64,000 bases of DNA, taken from assembly GCF_016123485.1 (NCBI RefSeq), contig NZ_JADCKQ010000005.1, positions 124,001 through 188,000 on the forward strand, written 5' to 3'. A program made the position numbers and the translations under genes. The notes under the pieces are model-generated. The model did not search any database and was not told the DNA's origin. It saw only the letters and a list, made by a program, of their open reading frames with translations. Origin of the DNA: Halocynthiibacter styelae (lineage in GTDB: Bacteria; Pseudomonadota; Alphaproteobacteria; Rhodobacterales; Rhodobacteraceae). This document shows positions 1 through 8,835 of the stretch, piece after piece. Within the stretch, counting starts at the first letter, position 1; every line of letters begins with the position of its first letter.

Positions 1-460
1 CTTCGGATACCGCATCAAAACCTTCAAGTGCTGCGGACATCTGGCCTGCACCAACCAGCGCCCAGGAGGTCACCAGACCATCCACAAGCGGGCCAATGTT
101 CACAGCGCCCTGATAGGTTTCAAGCAGGGTTTCAAATTCCTGTTGCGCGCCCAGATCAGCCACGGTGAGAATACTGGTCTGTTGCGTATCAAACCCGGCG
201 CCACGCATCACCTGACTGATGGCAATCGCCTGTTCAAAATCAGCAAGTCCGACCCAGGCCGTCAGCGCATTTTCCTGAAGCACCGGATTTTGCGGATCCT
301 GAATAAGTGCCCGGGAATACCAGTCAGCGGCCTGTGCATAATCGGAATAAAAGCTGGCCTGACGCGCCGCAAGATACGCCCCGGCAAGGCCTTCGGTCTG
401 ACCTGCGGTGGGCAGGATCACAGTGCTGGCGAACAGGGCCGCGATGAGGGTTCTGAACAT
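1..460 (-). CDS. Secreted TPR-type protein (3' end outside window)
   Basis: The reading frame starts with ATG at 460 and runs off the left edge, giving about 153 residues. It opens with a short basic and hydrophobic stretch (MFRTLIAALFASTVILPTAG) that looks like a Sec signal peptide. The following helices (AGAYLAARQASFYSDYAQAADWY, then SRALIQDPQNPVLQENAL) have tetratricopeptide spacing, with small residues at TPR positions and the usual DP..P turn. A periplasmic or outer-membrane TPR scaffold is therefore likely; the specific function cannot be told. The C-terminal part is missing only because of the window edge. Two near-identical 13-bp direct repeats lie about 110-140 bp upstream of the start and may be regulatory. 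Confidence 0.72.
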   Translation of the reverse strand, partial: MFRTLIAALFASTVILPTAGQTEGLAGAYLAARQASFYSDYAQAADWYSRALIQDPQNPVLQENALTAWVGLADFEQAIAISQVMRGAGFDTQQTSILTVADLGAQQEFETLLETYQGAVNIGPLVDGLVTSWALVGAGQMSAALEGFDAVSE

Positions 461-565
461 GGAAGCTCCGGCTGATTTCAGATCACTTGAGTTAAGCTAA
501 GTGCTGTTCCCCTGAAAGGCAATGGCAGGGCCGAAAACCGGTAAAAACAGGCAGAATACGCCATA

Positions 566-600
566 CACATCCTATGCACAAAGCATGCACATCTTATGCA
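566..600. repeat. Tandem 13-bp direct repeat upstream of the TPR gene
   Basis: CACATCCTATGCA (566-578) recurs as CACATCTTATGCA (588-600), 12 of 13 bases identical with a 22-bp period, about two helical turns. It lies in the roughly 200-bp gap between the start of the left-edge TPR gene and the end of the SRPBCC gene. The spacing fits a pair of regulator-binding boxes on one DNA face; this role is inference. Confidence 0.45.
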
Positions 601-660
601 TATGCGGCGGACGGGGGGCTTAACCGGTGGTTCAGACGTCGCCCATAGCCCTGCCCCGCG

Positions 661-1134
661 TCAGCTGGCCGGTGCCCGGCGTTCGGCTTCCTGTTTCAGG
701 GCCTGATTAAACGCCTGATACCCATCCCGGTAAATCGCCGACAGTTTCCAGCCCATCAACCAGGTCAGACCCTTCTTAATTTCATCACTTTGCACAAAAC
801 GGGTGCGGCCGTCAGAGGTTGCTTCAACCCGGAAGTGATGATCGTCACAGATCCCCCCTGGTCCCTTTTCTGCCCAGAAAAATTCCTGACCGGCCGTCAC
901 TTCGATCCGGTGATCAATTGTGACCCGCTTTGGCTTGGCCGGGTTCAGCTGAAAATCAACGGTGATCGTGTTTCCATCTTCGATTTCCCCGCCAACGGCG
1001 ACCATAAAAGCAGCCCAGTTTTCATAGGCCTTTGTATCAACAAGCACAGCCCAGACCTGTTCTGGCGTTGCGTCGATCTCAATTGATGTGTGGATGCGGT
1101 AATGTGAAAAACCGATCTTTTCTACCTGGTCCAT
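661..1134 (-). CDS. SRPBCC-fold (polyketide cyclase/AHSA1-like) protein
   Basis: The protein has 157 residues. The pattern IDATPEQVWAVLVDTKAYENW near the N-terminus, followed by alternating beta strands and a long C-terminal helix (MGWKLSAIYRDGYQAFNQAL), is typical of the START/SRPBCC ligand-binding barrel. Members of this fold bind hydrophobic ligands; no enzyme activity can be assigned. ATG at 1134 is preferred over the longer frame because GGAAGGA lies six bases upstream and because the upstream extension would cross the operator-like repeat. The gene is divergent from a TetR regulator 82 bp away, which makes it the likely target of that regulator. Confidence 0.8.
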   Translation of the reverse strand: MDQVEKIGFSHYRIHTSIEIDATPEQVWAVLVDTKAYENWAAFMVAVGGEIEDGNTITVDFQLNPAKPKRVTIDHRIEVTAGQEFFWAEKGPGGICDDHHFRVEATSDGRTRFVQSDEIKKGLTWLMGWKLSAIYRDGYQAFNQALKQEAERRAPAS

Positions 1135-1155
1135 ATGGAATCCTTCCGGGAAATC

Positions 1156-1180
1156 TTTACATTTTTGACTAATTTGTAAA
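1156..1180. promoter_or_regulatory. Candidate operator between SRPBCC gene and TetR gene
   Basis: TTTACA (1156-1161) and TGTAAA (1175-1180) form an inverted repeat in the AT-rich 82-bp divergent region; the inner bases ATTTT and AAAAT extend the symmetry. TetR-type repressors commonly bind such repeats between themselves and their target. Assignment to the adjacent TetR gene is inference. Confidence 0.45.
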
Positions 1181-1216
1181 ATTGACATTATCGCTGGATT
1201 TGTCAAGATCCTCGTT

Positions 1217-1774
1217 ATGAATGAACGAGAGAAATCCATCGCCCGCGCCGCAATGCGGGCCTATCAGCAAAAAGGCGTGGCAAAAACAACCATGACCGAT
1301 GTTGCACGCGAAGCCGGGGTTTCGCGCCAGACCGTGTATAATGCGTTTCCCAATACAGATGCGGTTCTGCGGGGGGCTATTCGCAGTTATATTGAGGGCT
1401 TGTGGCAATCTGTTCTGACCGGCTGGCAGGCCTGTGCATCGCTTGATGAAAAACTGGATGTGCTGTTGCATCATTTTGCGCTGACACCCTGGGAATTTCT
1501 GCACAGCTCGCCGGTGGCGGCGGAACTGGAGCGGGGGCACAACCCCGCCGGACATAACGAAATTGCCGCCTGTCGCGCGATTTTTCGCGAAGATATTGCC
1601 GCGCTGTTCACGCCCTGGAACGACGCATTGCAACGTCAGGGCACAAGTCCTCTGGCTGTTTCAGATTTCATCAGCTGGTCGATTGAGGGGCTGAAATATA
1701 ACAGCATGACCCGCGAAGACATGATGCAATCTATCGCCACGCTAAAAGCTTTGGTTCTGGCGTTGATAAAATAA
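1217..1774 (+). CDS. TetR/AcrR family transcriptional regulator
   Basis: The product has 185 residues with an N-terminal TetR helix-turn-helix at about residues 24-47 (TMTDVAREAGVSRQTVYNAF) and a poorly conserved all-helical ligand domain behind it, as usual for the family. It is likely a repressor of itself and of the divergent SRPBCC gene, because the two share an 82-bp intergenic region with an inverted repeat. The ligand cannot be predicted. The stop codon lies against a hairpin that works mainly as the terminator for the opposite-strand ETF-QO gene. Confidence 0.9.
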   Translation: MNEREKSIARAAMRAYQQKGVAKTTMTDVAREAGVSRQTVYNAFPNTDAVLRGAIRSYIEGLWQSVLTGWQACASLDEKLDVLLHHFALTPWEFLHSSPVAAELERGHNPAGHNEIAACRAIFREDIAALFTPWNDALQRQGTSPLAVSDFISWSIEGLKYNSMTREDMMQSIATLKALVLALIK

Positions 1775-1796
1775 AAGGGCCGCCCGAAGGCAGCCC
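1771..1796 (-). terminator. Rho-independent terminator of the ETF-QO gene
   Basis: On the minus strand, GGGCTGCC-TTCG-GGCGGCCC forms a stem (one mismatch) with a stable tetraloop and is followed directly by TTTTATTTTAT. It lies about 25 bp after the ETF-QO stop. It overlaps the last codons of the convergent TetR gene and may serve both genes. Confidence 0.8.
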
Positions 1797-1819
1797 TGAA
1801 ATCTGATCTGTCACCCGGA

Positions 1820-3457
1820 TTACATGTTCGGGTAGTTCGGGCCGTCACCGCCTTGTGGCGTGGTCCATGTGATGTTCTCGGACGGATCCTTGATGTCACA
1901 TGTTTTACAATGCACGCAGTTCTGGAAGTTGATGACAAAATCGCCATCGACAACCTCGTAAACACCGGCAGGACAGTAGCGCTGCGCAGGTTCTGCGAAT
2001 TGCGGCATGTTCACACCCATCGGGATGCTTGCGTCTTTCAGCTTCAGGTGCGCCGGCTGGCTTTCTTCATGGTTGGTCATGGAGAAACTGACGTTGGTCA
2101 GGCGATCAAAGCTGAGTTTGCCATCAGGTTTTGGGTAATCAATTGGCTTGTGCTTGTCGGCAGCTTCGGTTGCCTGCGCATCGTTTTTGCCGTGCTTCCA
2201 GGTGCCCAGCGGATTCCAACCGGTGAGGTTCGCAACCCACATATCGAAACCGCCCAGCATCAGAGATGCAACCAGGCCAAACTTGGACCAGATGGCTTTG
2301 ACGTTGCGCACAGGTTTCAGGTCGGCTGCGATTGGGCCGGAACGGACCATATCGTCATAGGCTGTCAGCTCATCACCGCCGCGACCGGCTTTGATCGCCT
2401 CATAAGCGGCTTCGGCTGCGTGCATACCTGAATACATCGCATTGTGGTTGCCTTTGATACGCGGCACGTTGACCATGCCCGCAGAACAACCCAGCAGCGC
2501 ACCGCCCGGGAAACAGGTTTTTGGCAGGGACTGCCAGCCGCCTTCAGTGATCGCACGTGCGCCGTAAGCCACGCGTTTGCCGCCTTCAAGCAGCTTTGCG
2601 ATTTCCGGGTGATGCTTGAAGCGCTGGAATTCCATGTAAGGGAAGAGATGCGGGTTCTTGTAGTTCAGGTGAACCACGAAGCCGACATAAACCTGATTGT
2701 TTTCCAGGTGATAGATGAAGGAACCACCGCCCGCATTGCTGCCCAGAGGCCAGCCCATGGTGTGGGTCACGGTGCCCTCGGAATGCTTCCCCGGGTCGAT
2801 TTCCCAGATCTCTTTCATGCCGACGCCGTATTTCTGAACGTCGCTGTTTGCGGCCAGATCGTATTTCGCGATGACTTCTTTGGACAGAGACCCGCGCACG
2901 CCCTCAGAGAGGAAGACATATTTGCCGTGCAGTTCCATGCCAGGTTCAGTGTTCGGGCCGTAGGAACCATCTGCTTCCAGACCAAAGACACCGGCAACCA
3001 CGCCTTTGACTTCGCCATTGTCGCCAAATACCAGTTCAGAACAGGCCATGCCCGGGAAGATTTCAACGCCCATTTCTTCGGCCTGCTCCGCCATCCAGCG
3101 GCAGACGTTGCCCATGGACACGATGTAATTGCCGTGGTTGTTCATCAAAGGCGGCATGGGGAAATTCGGAATGCGGGCTTTGCCGGCTTCGCCAAGGATC
3201 AGGAAGTTATCTTCCTTTACAGGCGTGTTCAGCGGCGCGCCTTTTTCTTTCCAGTCCGGCATCAGTTCGTTCAGAGCGCATGGGTCAAGCACCGCACCAG
3301 ACAGGATATGGGCGCCAACTTCGGAACCTTTTTCCAGAACAACGACGTTCAGGTCGGAATCCAGTTGTTTCAGACGGATCGCTGCAGAAAGACCAGCGGG
3401 ACCAGCGCCCACGATCACTACATCATATTCCATCGACTCGCGTTCAATCTCGGCCAT
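1820..3457 (-). CDS. Electron transfer flavoprotein-ubiquinone oxidoreductase
   Basis: This 545-residue protein passes electrons from electron-transfer flavoprotein to ubiquinone at the membrane, serving acyl-CoA, sarcosine and dimethylglycine dehydrogenases. The N-terminus carries the FAD-binding GAGPAG motif (residues 17-22) followed by the acidic end of the second strand (VLEKG). The C-terminus holds the [4Fe-4S] ligands C495, C514, C517 and C520 in the ferredoxin-like segment, and the chain ends at the usual family length. ATG at 3457 is chosen because GGAGATGGG sits at Shine-Dalgarno distance; an upstream ATG and GTG (to 3472) have poorer spacing. It is monocistronic, with a clear terminator. 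Confidence 0.96.
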   Translation of the reverse strand: MAEIERESMEYDVVIVGAGPAGLSAAIRLKQLDSDLNVVVLEKGSEVGAHILSGAVLDPCALNELMPDWKEKGAPLNTPVKEDNFLILGEAGKARIPNFPMPPLMNNHGNYIVSMGNVCRWMAEQAEEMGVEIFPGMACSELVFGDNGEVKGVVAGVFGLEADGSYGPNTEPGMELHGKYVFLSEGVRGSLSKEVIAKYDLAANSDVQKYGVGMKEIWEIDPGKHSEGTVTHTMGWPLGSNAGGGSFIYHLENNQVYVGFVVHLNYKNPHLFPYMEFQRFKHHPEIAKLLEGGKRVAYGARAITEGGWQSLPKTCFPGGALLGCSAGMVNVPRIKGNHNAMYSGMHAAEAAYEAIKAGRGGDELTAYDDMVRSGPIAADLKPVRNVKAIWSKFGLVASLMLGGFDMWVANLTGWNPLGTWKHGKNDAQATEAADKHKPIDYPKPDGKLSFDRLTNVSFSMTNHEESQPAHLKLKDASIPMGVNMPQFAEPAQRYCPAGVYEVVDGDFVINFQNCVHCKTCDIKDPSENITWTTPQGGDGPNYPNM

Positions 3458-3736
3458 AGTACCCATCTCCACGTCGCTTGCGGCTGCGCAATATTGTTTC
3501 CGAAATTCCCTAGCTGGTTTACAGACCTGTCGTCAATTCAAACGCGCCGTAAAATAGCCCTCAGGCGGCATTTACCATAAGTAAACCGTCAACTGAGTAC
3601 AATTTCGCTGAAGCCATGCGCAGGTGGGCCGCCCCCTCTTGACTTTACTTACCGCCCTCAGGTTAAACAGTTCAGTTGCTTTTTTCCTTTGGAAAAGCCG
3701 ATAATCTACCCAAACCAGAAAAATAACAGGTCGATC

Positions 3737-4207
3737 ATGGAAAAAATACCAATGACCCGCGGCGGTTTCACCGCCCTTGAGCAAGAACTGAAAAACCTGA
3801 AAACAGTGGAACGTCCCTCTGTGATCAAGGCCATTGCTGAAGCCCGTGAACATGGGGACCTGTCTGAAAACGCAGAATATCATTCTGCGCGCGAAAAGCA
3901 GAGTTTCATTGAAGGCCGGATCAAAGAGATCGAAGCCATCATTTCCCTTGCAGAGGTCATTGATCCGACCACTCTGTCCGGTGCGATCAAATTTGGCGCG
4001 ACCATCAAGATTGTTGACGAAGATACGGATGAAGAAAAAACCTATCAGATCGTCGGCGAGCCCGAAGCGGATATTGAAAGCGGCATGCTGAACATCAAAT
4101 CCCCGCTGGCGCGTGGCCTGATTGGCAAAGAAGAAGGCGACAGCGTTGAGGTTCGCACACCCGGCGGCCTGCGCAGCTATGAAGTTCTGGAAATTCATTA
4201 CAAGTAA
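3737..4207 (+). CDS. greA: Transcription elongation factor GreA
   Basis: The 156-residue product matches GreA length. It has an N-terminal antiparallel coiled coil whose tip bears the acidic residues that reach the RNA polymerase active site ([17 protein letters not shown]), and a C-terminal FKBP-like domain ending in EVLEIHYK. GreA stimulates transcript cleavage in backtracked polymerase. The ATG at 3737 begins [11 protein letters not shown], as usual for the family; the upstream extension of the frame is not expected to be translated. A TTGACT box with 17-bp spacing to GTTAAA (3639-3667) may be its promoter. Confidence 0.97.
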   Translation: MEKIPMTRGGFTALEQELKNLKTVERPSVIKAIAEAREHGDLSENAEYHSAREKQSFIEGRIKEIEAIISLAEVIDPTTLSGAIKFGATIKIVDEDTDEEKTYQIVGEPEADIESGMLNIKSPLARGLIGKEEGDSVEVRTPGGLRSYEVLEIHYK

Positions 4208-4234
4208 CGTCTTTCATTTTACGAAAGCACATTG

Positions 4235-5404
4235 ATGCCTGAAGACAACAAACCTTCTGCCCCTTCTGATCTTTCTGCACCGCAAGCAAAGCCGCCTGTG
4301 CAGAAAGACCCGGGGGAACCTGTAAACAACGTCACAAAACCCGTTAAAAAACCTGTTCTGCCCGGATCGCGCAGAGGGAAGCAGAAGAAAGCAACCGCCG
4401 GCGCGGGCCTGGGTGTGTACAGTGCCCCGGGTCAGGGCGGGTTTTCTGCAACGGAACTGGTTGCTGTGGCACTGACGGCGCTTTGGCTTGGGCTGGTGGT
4501 GATTTTCTATGTCTTCACCGATTCTGAAACGGCGGAAGAGGGCACCAGAGGCCTTGATCTGGTCGTAAAGCTTCTGGCGATTTTCCTGCCGGTGGCGGTG
4601 ATCTGGATTGGCGCGGTTGCGGCCAGATCGGCGCGGGTTATGCGCGCTGAAGCGACCCGGCTTCAGGCTGCGATTGATGGTATGCGCCAGACCTATGTGG
4701 CGCAGATGCAATCCGGTGGGACCGGCGCTGCGCCATCCGTGGAACAGAAGCTGGATCAGATCGCAGCGGCGCAAAGAGAAACCGAAGCGGTTCTGGCACA
4801 GTTCACGGCCTCGCACGGGCTTCAAAGCGGGTCTCTTCCCGCTGTCGCCCTGGCCCCCGCACCACAACCGCCAACCAACAGTCAGGGACAAAGCGCCCTG
4901 GAACTGGGCACCCCGGCAGAGGCCCTGGATGATCCGATTTCAATCCGGGATTTCATTCGCGCCCTGAATTTTCCGGAAAATGTCGACGACCACGAAGGTT
5001 TTGCCGCCCTGCGCTATGCCCTGCGGGACCGGCGCAGCGCGAAACTTGTGCAGGCCAGCCAGGATATTCTCACTCTGCTCAGCCAGGATGGGATTTATAT
5101 GGATGACCTGCGCCAGGAAAAGGTGCCGGCCGTGATCTGGCGTCGTTTTGCCGAGGGCATTCGCGGCGAGAGCATTGGCCGCCTTGCCGGTGTGCGCGAC
5201 CGGTCGTCCCTGTCGCTGAGCGCCGGGCGCATGCGGCAGGACCCGGTGTTTCGCGATGCGGTTCACCATTTCATCCGGCAGTTTGATGAAAGCTTTATCG
5301 AGTTTGCAAATAACGCCAGCGACGATGATATTATGGCGTTTTCCGACACACGGACCGCACGGGCCTTTATGCTGCTGGGCAAGGTTGCCGGGACATTTGA
5401 TTAA
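4235..5404 (+). CDS. Conserved membrane protein, unknown function
   Basis: The product has 389 residues. A proline- and lysine-rich cytoplasmic tail (residues 1-65) is followed by two membrane helices at about 72-94 (ELVAVALTALWLGLVVIFYV) and 108-127 (LVVKLLAIFLPVAVIWIGAV), a helical, probably coiled region with repeated Gln/Glu, and a soluble helical C-terminal domain of about 150 residues. I do not recognise a named family. ATG at 4235 is preferred to the TTG one codon upstream. It follows greA by 27 bp and may be co-transcribed with it. Confidence 0.85.
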   Translation: MPEDNKPSAPSDLSAPQAKPPVQKDPGEPVNNVTKPVKKPVLPGSRRGKQKKATAGAGLGVYSAPGQGGFSATELVAVALTALWLGLVVIFYVFTDSETAEEGTRGLDLVVKLLAIFLPVAVIWIGAVAARSARVMRAEATRLQAAIDGMRQTYVAQMQSGGTGAAPSVEQKLDQIAAAQRETEAVLAQFTASHGLQSGSLPAVALAPAPQPPTNSQGQSALELGTPAEALDDPISIRDFIRALNFPENVDDHEGFAALRYALRDRRSAKLVQASQDILTLLSQDGIYMDDLRQEKVPAVIWRRFAEGIRGESIGRLAGVRDRSSLSLSAGRMRQDPVFRDAVHHFIRQFDESFIEFANNASDDDIMAFSDTRTARAFMLLGKVAGTFD

Positions 5405-5490
5405 ATCATGTGGGGGATCTGCCCCCACACACGGCCTTCCGGTGGGGGCCAGCCCTCCCCCCCGGGATATTTGCCGAACAAAAATGGGGC
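5405..5490. repeat. GC-rich hairpin repeat, copy A
   Basis: This convergent intergenic region contains GTGGGGG-ATCTG-CCCCCAC (a 7-bp stem) and, read on the minus strand, CCATTTTTGTTC then AAATATCCCGGGGG (5459-5487). The second block recurs, in plus orientation and also next to a GGGGGC/GCCCCC hairpin, at 60206-60254. It has no strong T-tract, so it is either a degenerate terminator or a dispersed extragenic repeat. Confidence 0.55.
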
Positions 5491-7260
5491 CTACAGCCCG
5501 AAGCTGCCCCAGGGGATGAATTTTACAGGCGCGCCGGGGGTGATCTCTGTGGTGTCTTCCGCAATATCCACGATCCCATCGGCCCAGGTCAGGCCGGAAA
5601 TACGGCCGGAACCTTCATTGGCGAAAAGTTCGACGCGTCCGTCTGGTGTGATTTTACCGCGCTGAAATTCACGACGGCCCGGTTTCTTTTTCTTGCTGAA
5701 TGCGGCGGGCAGTGAGAAGCTTTGCGGTTCCTGCCATTGACCGCCGGCCAATTGCAGGCAGGCGGGGCGCGCGAACATCAGGGCGGTGACAAAGGCCGCA
5801 ACCGGATTGCCGGGCAGACCGAAAACCGGCGTGTTGTTCCACAGGCCAAGCGCCAGCGGGCGGCCCGGTTTCATGGCGATCCGCCAGAGCTGCATCGCGC
5901 CGCTTTCCGTCAGCAGTGCGGACATATGGTCTTCATCCCCTTGCGATGCGCCACCAGACGTCAGGATCACATCGGCCTGTGCGGCAGCGGCATCCAGAGT
6001 GGCACGCAGGGTGTCCCGATTGTCCGGCGCATGGCCCAGATCAACAGGCAGATGCCCCCAGGCGCGGATCATTTCCAGCAACATCGGACGGTTGGCGTCA
6101 TAGGTGCGGGCGGGGTCGATGGTTTCGCCGGGTTTTGCCAGCTCATCCCCTGTGGACAGCACACCCACCCGCAGAGGTTTACGCACTGTCACCTCGGCAA
6201 TGCCAAGCGAGGTCAACAGACCAAGCGCGGCGGCATCAAGGCGGGTGCCTTTGGCCAGGGCCAGGGCACCGGCGGCAATGTCTTCGCCCATCTTGCGCAC
6301 ATTGGCCCCGGGTTTGATGCGGCCCTGAAAACGGACCTGACCATCGGTGAGGTCTACGTCTTCTTCCATGATCACCGTATCAATGCCGGGTGGGGTCAAA
6401 GCACCGGTGAGGATGCGGATCGCCTGGCCATGCGGGACGGGATCGGTATGGGGATCCCCCGCCGCAGCGCGACCGTCAGAGAGCGATAAGGCCGTCACCG
6501 GATCACCCAGCGCAGAAGCCGCGAACCCATAGCCGTCGACGGCGGAATTGTCGGCAGGGGGACTGGCACGCAGAGCGGTAACATCCTGGGCAAGATAGCG
6601 CCCGGCGGCGTCCCAAAGCGGTAGGGTTTCGGTGGCGCAGGTCACGGTGAGGTTGTCTCGCAAATGCGCCAGCGCCGTATCAACCGGCGTCCAGGTGACA
6701 CCAGGTGGCAGGGCGAAACAATCGTTTTTCAGGGGCGCGGGCGCATCAGCGGGGGCCGGTGTTGTGGTGAAGCCAAGCGCGAGCGCAATGAAGTCCGCAA
6801 TCGCCGCCGTGTCATCCAGGTCAATCACCGGGCAAGGCGCATCCGGCAGATCGGCATCACTGGCGATTACTTTCACGGTGCCATCTTCCGCTGCGATCAT
6901 CGGGTGGTCATTCACCGCGCGGATACATTCGACCTTACTGTGGGGTTCGCGTTTGAACCCTTCGACCAGCACCAGATCACAGGGCGCGAGACGGGCGAGA
7001 AGTTCCGGCAGGGAAGGTTCGTCCGCCCCGCGCAATTCGCCCATCAGGGCCCAGCGATGCTTTGAGGACAGAAAGACCTCACCCGCGCCAGCTTCGCGGT
7101 GGCGATAACTGTCACGCCCGGGCTGATCGACATCCGTGGTGTGATGGGCGTGTTTGATGGATGAAACCTTCAGCCCCCGCGCGGTGAATTCCGCAATCAG
7201 CCGCTCCATCAGCCCGGTTTTGCCCGCGTTTTTCCAACCGGTGACACCAAAGATTTTCAT
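5491..7260 (-). CDS. Fused MobB-MoeA, molybdenum cofactor maturation
   Basis: The 589-residue protein joins two Moco enzymes. Residues 1-165 are MobB, a GTP-binding adaptor for MobA, with Walker A GWKNAGKT at 8-15. From about residue 185 to the end it is MoeA, which inserts molybdate into adenylylated molybdopterin; its hallmark PPADNSAVDGYGF is clear, as are the central MPT-binding TSGGAS motif and PGNPVAAFV. The gene is the last of fdhD-mobA-mobB/moeA, 6 bp after mobA. Fusion would place metal insertion and nucleotide attachment on one scaffold. Confidence 0.95.
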   Translation of the reverse strand: MKIFGVTGWKNAGKTGLMERLIAEFTARGLKVSSIKHAHHTTDVDQPGRDSYRHREAGAGEVFLSSKHRWALMGELRGADEPSLPELLARLAPCDLVLVEGFKREPHSKVECIRAVNDHPMIAAEDGTVKVIASDADLPDAPCPVIDLDDTAAIADFIALALGFTTTPAPADAPAPLKNDCFALPPGVTWTPVDTALAHLRDNLTVTCATETLPLWDAAGRYLAQDVTALRASPPADNSAVDGYGFAASALGDPVTALSLSDGRAAAGDPHTDPVPHGQAIRILTGALTPPGIDTVIMEEDVDLTDGQVRFQGRIKPGANVRKMGEDIAAGALALAKGTRLDAAALGLLTSLGIAEVTVRKPLRVGVLSTGDELAKPGETIDPARTYDANRPMLLEMIRAWGHLPVDLGHAPDNRDTLRATLDAAAAQADVILTSGGASQGDEDHMSALLTESGAMQLWRIAMKPGRPLALGLWNNTPVFGLPGNPVAAFVTALMFARPACLQLAGGQWQEPQSFSLPAAFSKKKKPGRREFQRGKITPDGRVELFANEGSGRISGLTWADGIVDIAEDTTEITPGAPVKFIPWGSFGL

Positions 7261-7266
7261 CGCTGC

Positions 7267-7899
7267 TTACCCTTTCAGAATTTCATGCGCCTGGGCCAGG
7301 TCTTCAGGGGTATTCACATTGAAGAACGGGTTAACATCGCCTGTCAGCGCAAATTCTGCATAGGCGTTTCCACGGGGCTGCGTAAAGGCGACGATTTTGC
7401 GCAGGCCGTCAGAAAGGGCGGCACGCAGATCATCACGCAGGTCAACGGACCAGAGACCAAAGGTTGGCTGGCGTTGTTGTTTTCGGGTCGGGCAAGGCGT
7501 GGCGGACAGCACCACAGGCGCGCCGGTGATTTCGGCCTGCAACTGCAATTGCGGCACAAGGTCGGGCGGCAGGAAAGGCGTGTCGGCGGCAGCGGTGACG
7601 ATATGGTCAAAGCCGTGAACCGCTGCGTAATCCAACCCCGCCAGAATACCCGCCAATGGCCCGGCCAGATCGCCCGGCGCATCTGCAATCACGGGCAGGT
7701 TGAAGGCCTTAAAGCGGGAAGCATCACCATTCGCATTCAGCACGAGTTGCGCGACCTGGGGTTCAAAACGGGCAAGCACATGATCAAGGATCACACGCCC
7801 ACCAAGCTGCATCAGCCCCTTATCAACCAGATTCGCATCACTCCCGCCCAGCCGGGTCGCCTGACCACCGGCGAGGATCACACCTAAGGGGGATTTCAT
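7267..7899 (-). CDS. mobA: Molybdenum cofactor guanylyltransferase MobA
   Basis: This 210-residue nucleotidyltransferase couples GMP to Mo-molybdopterin, giving the bis-MGD cofactor of DMSO-reductase-family enzymes such as formate dehydrogenase. The N-terminal signature is VILAGGQATRLGG, followed by the DKGLMQLGG segment that holds the nucleotide-binding lysine. A five-residue insert (SDANLV) lies between these two parts. Further on, ITAAADTPFLPPDLV-type residues form the metal site (AAADTPFLPP). Its ATG overlaps the fdhD stop by 4 bp, so the two are translationally coupled. Confidence 0.95.
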   Translation of the reverse strand: MKSPLGVILAGGQATRLGGSDANLVDKGLMQLGGRVILDHVLARFEPQVAQLVLNANGDASRFKAFNLPVIADAPGDLAGPLAGILAGLDYAAVHGFDHIVTAAADTPFLPPDLVPQLQLQAEITGAPVVLSATPCPTRKQQRQPTFGLWSVDLRDDLRAALSDGLRKIVAFTQPRGNAYAEFALTGDVNPFFNVNTPEDLAQAHEILKG

Positions 7900-8780
7900 T
7901 GCTCTGCCCCTTTTCTGCGGTTCTTTTTGTCTTCTTCCGGGACACGCGCGGGATCTACATCGCGCACAAGCCGGTCTTCACCCGACAAACACGTAAAGCG
8001 ACGACCGCGCATCCGGCCAATGATGGTCAGACCAAGGTCACGGGCGATGGCAACACCGGAGGCGGTGAAACCGGAACGGGACACAAGCACAGGAATGCCC
8101 ATAGAGGCGCATTTGATCACCATTTCAGACGTCAGCCGCCCGGTGGTATACATGATCTTATCGCCGCCATCCGTGCCGGTTGCGCGCATCCAGCCCGCGA
8201 TTTTATCGACGGCGTTGTGGCGGCCCACGTCTTCCATATAGACCAGTGGGCGGTCTTGCTTGCACAGCACCGTGCCATGGATTGCACCGGCGGACAGGTA
8301 CAGCGAAGGCGTTGTGTTGATCTGATGCGCAAGGGCGTAAAGCCAGCTGGAACGGACCTGTGTTTGTGGCAGTTCCAGCCCCTCAAGCCCTTCCATCATA
8401 TCACCAAAGACCGTGCCTACGGCGCATCCGGATGTGCGGGTTTTCTTGGCGAGCTTTTCCTCGTAGTTCGTCACGCGATCTGTGCGGATGACGATGGTTT
8501 CAAGCTCTTCATCAAAATCCGTGGCGGTCACAACCTCATCCGCCGCCAGCATGCCCTGATTGGCCAGAAAACCAATCGCAAGGTAATCAGGATAATCACC
8601 GATGGTCATGGCCGTGACAATTTCCTGGCCGTTCAGAAATATCGTCAGCGGGCGCTCTTCGACCACGTCAATTTCAACGGTATTGCCGAACTGATCCTGC
8701 CCGGTGACCGCCGTGGTCAGGCCGCTTGCAGAAGGATCGGGGGCGATCAGATATTTATGGGCGCTATCACCGTTTGTCAT
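7896..8780 (-). CDS. fdhD: Formate dehydrogenase accessory sulfurtransferase FdhD
   Basis: The product has 294 residues from the ATG at 8780, which has AAAGGG at good distance; an ATG two codons upstream abuts that same sequence. FdhD carries sulfur from a cysteine desulfurase to the Mo-bis-MGD of formate dehydrogenase. Recognisable parts are GQEIVTAMTIGDYPDYLAIG, VGRHNAVDKI and SEMVIKCASMGIPVLVSRSG, all conserved in the family. In the sulfur-transfer loop only one cysteine is left (TSGCAVGTVFG) where E. coli has CxxC. It heads the Moco operon and points to a formate dehydrogenase elsewhere in the genome. Confidence 0.95.
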   Translation of the reverse strand: MTNGDSAHKYLIAPDPSASGLTTAVTGQDQFGNTVEIDVVEERPLTIFLNGQEIVTAMTIGDYPDYLAIGFLANQGMLAADEVVTATDFDEELETIVIRTDRVTNYEEKLAKKTRTSGCAVGTVFGDMMEGLEGLELPQTQVRSSWLYALAHQINTTPSLYLSAGAIHGTVLCKQDRPLVYMEDVGRHNAVDKIAGWMRATGTDGGDKIMYTTGRLTSEMVIKCASMGIPVLVSRSGFTASGVAIARDLGLTIIGRMRGRRFTCLSGEDRLVRDVDPARVPEEDKKNRRKGAEQ

Positions 8781-8835
8781 TTGCATCCCTTTGCGAATTC
8801 AGGCAACGATTTCCCGCACAGATTAGGAGCAGCGC

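Noticed and set aside
2444-3580. Open frame of 378 codons opposite the ETF-QO gene
   Set aside because: It lies wholly within a clearly identified gene and extends into its promoter.
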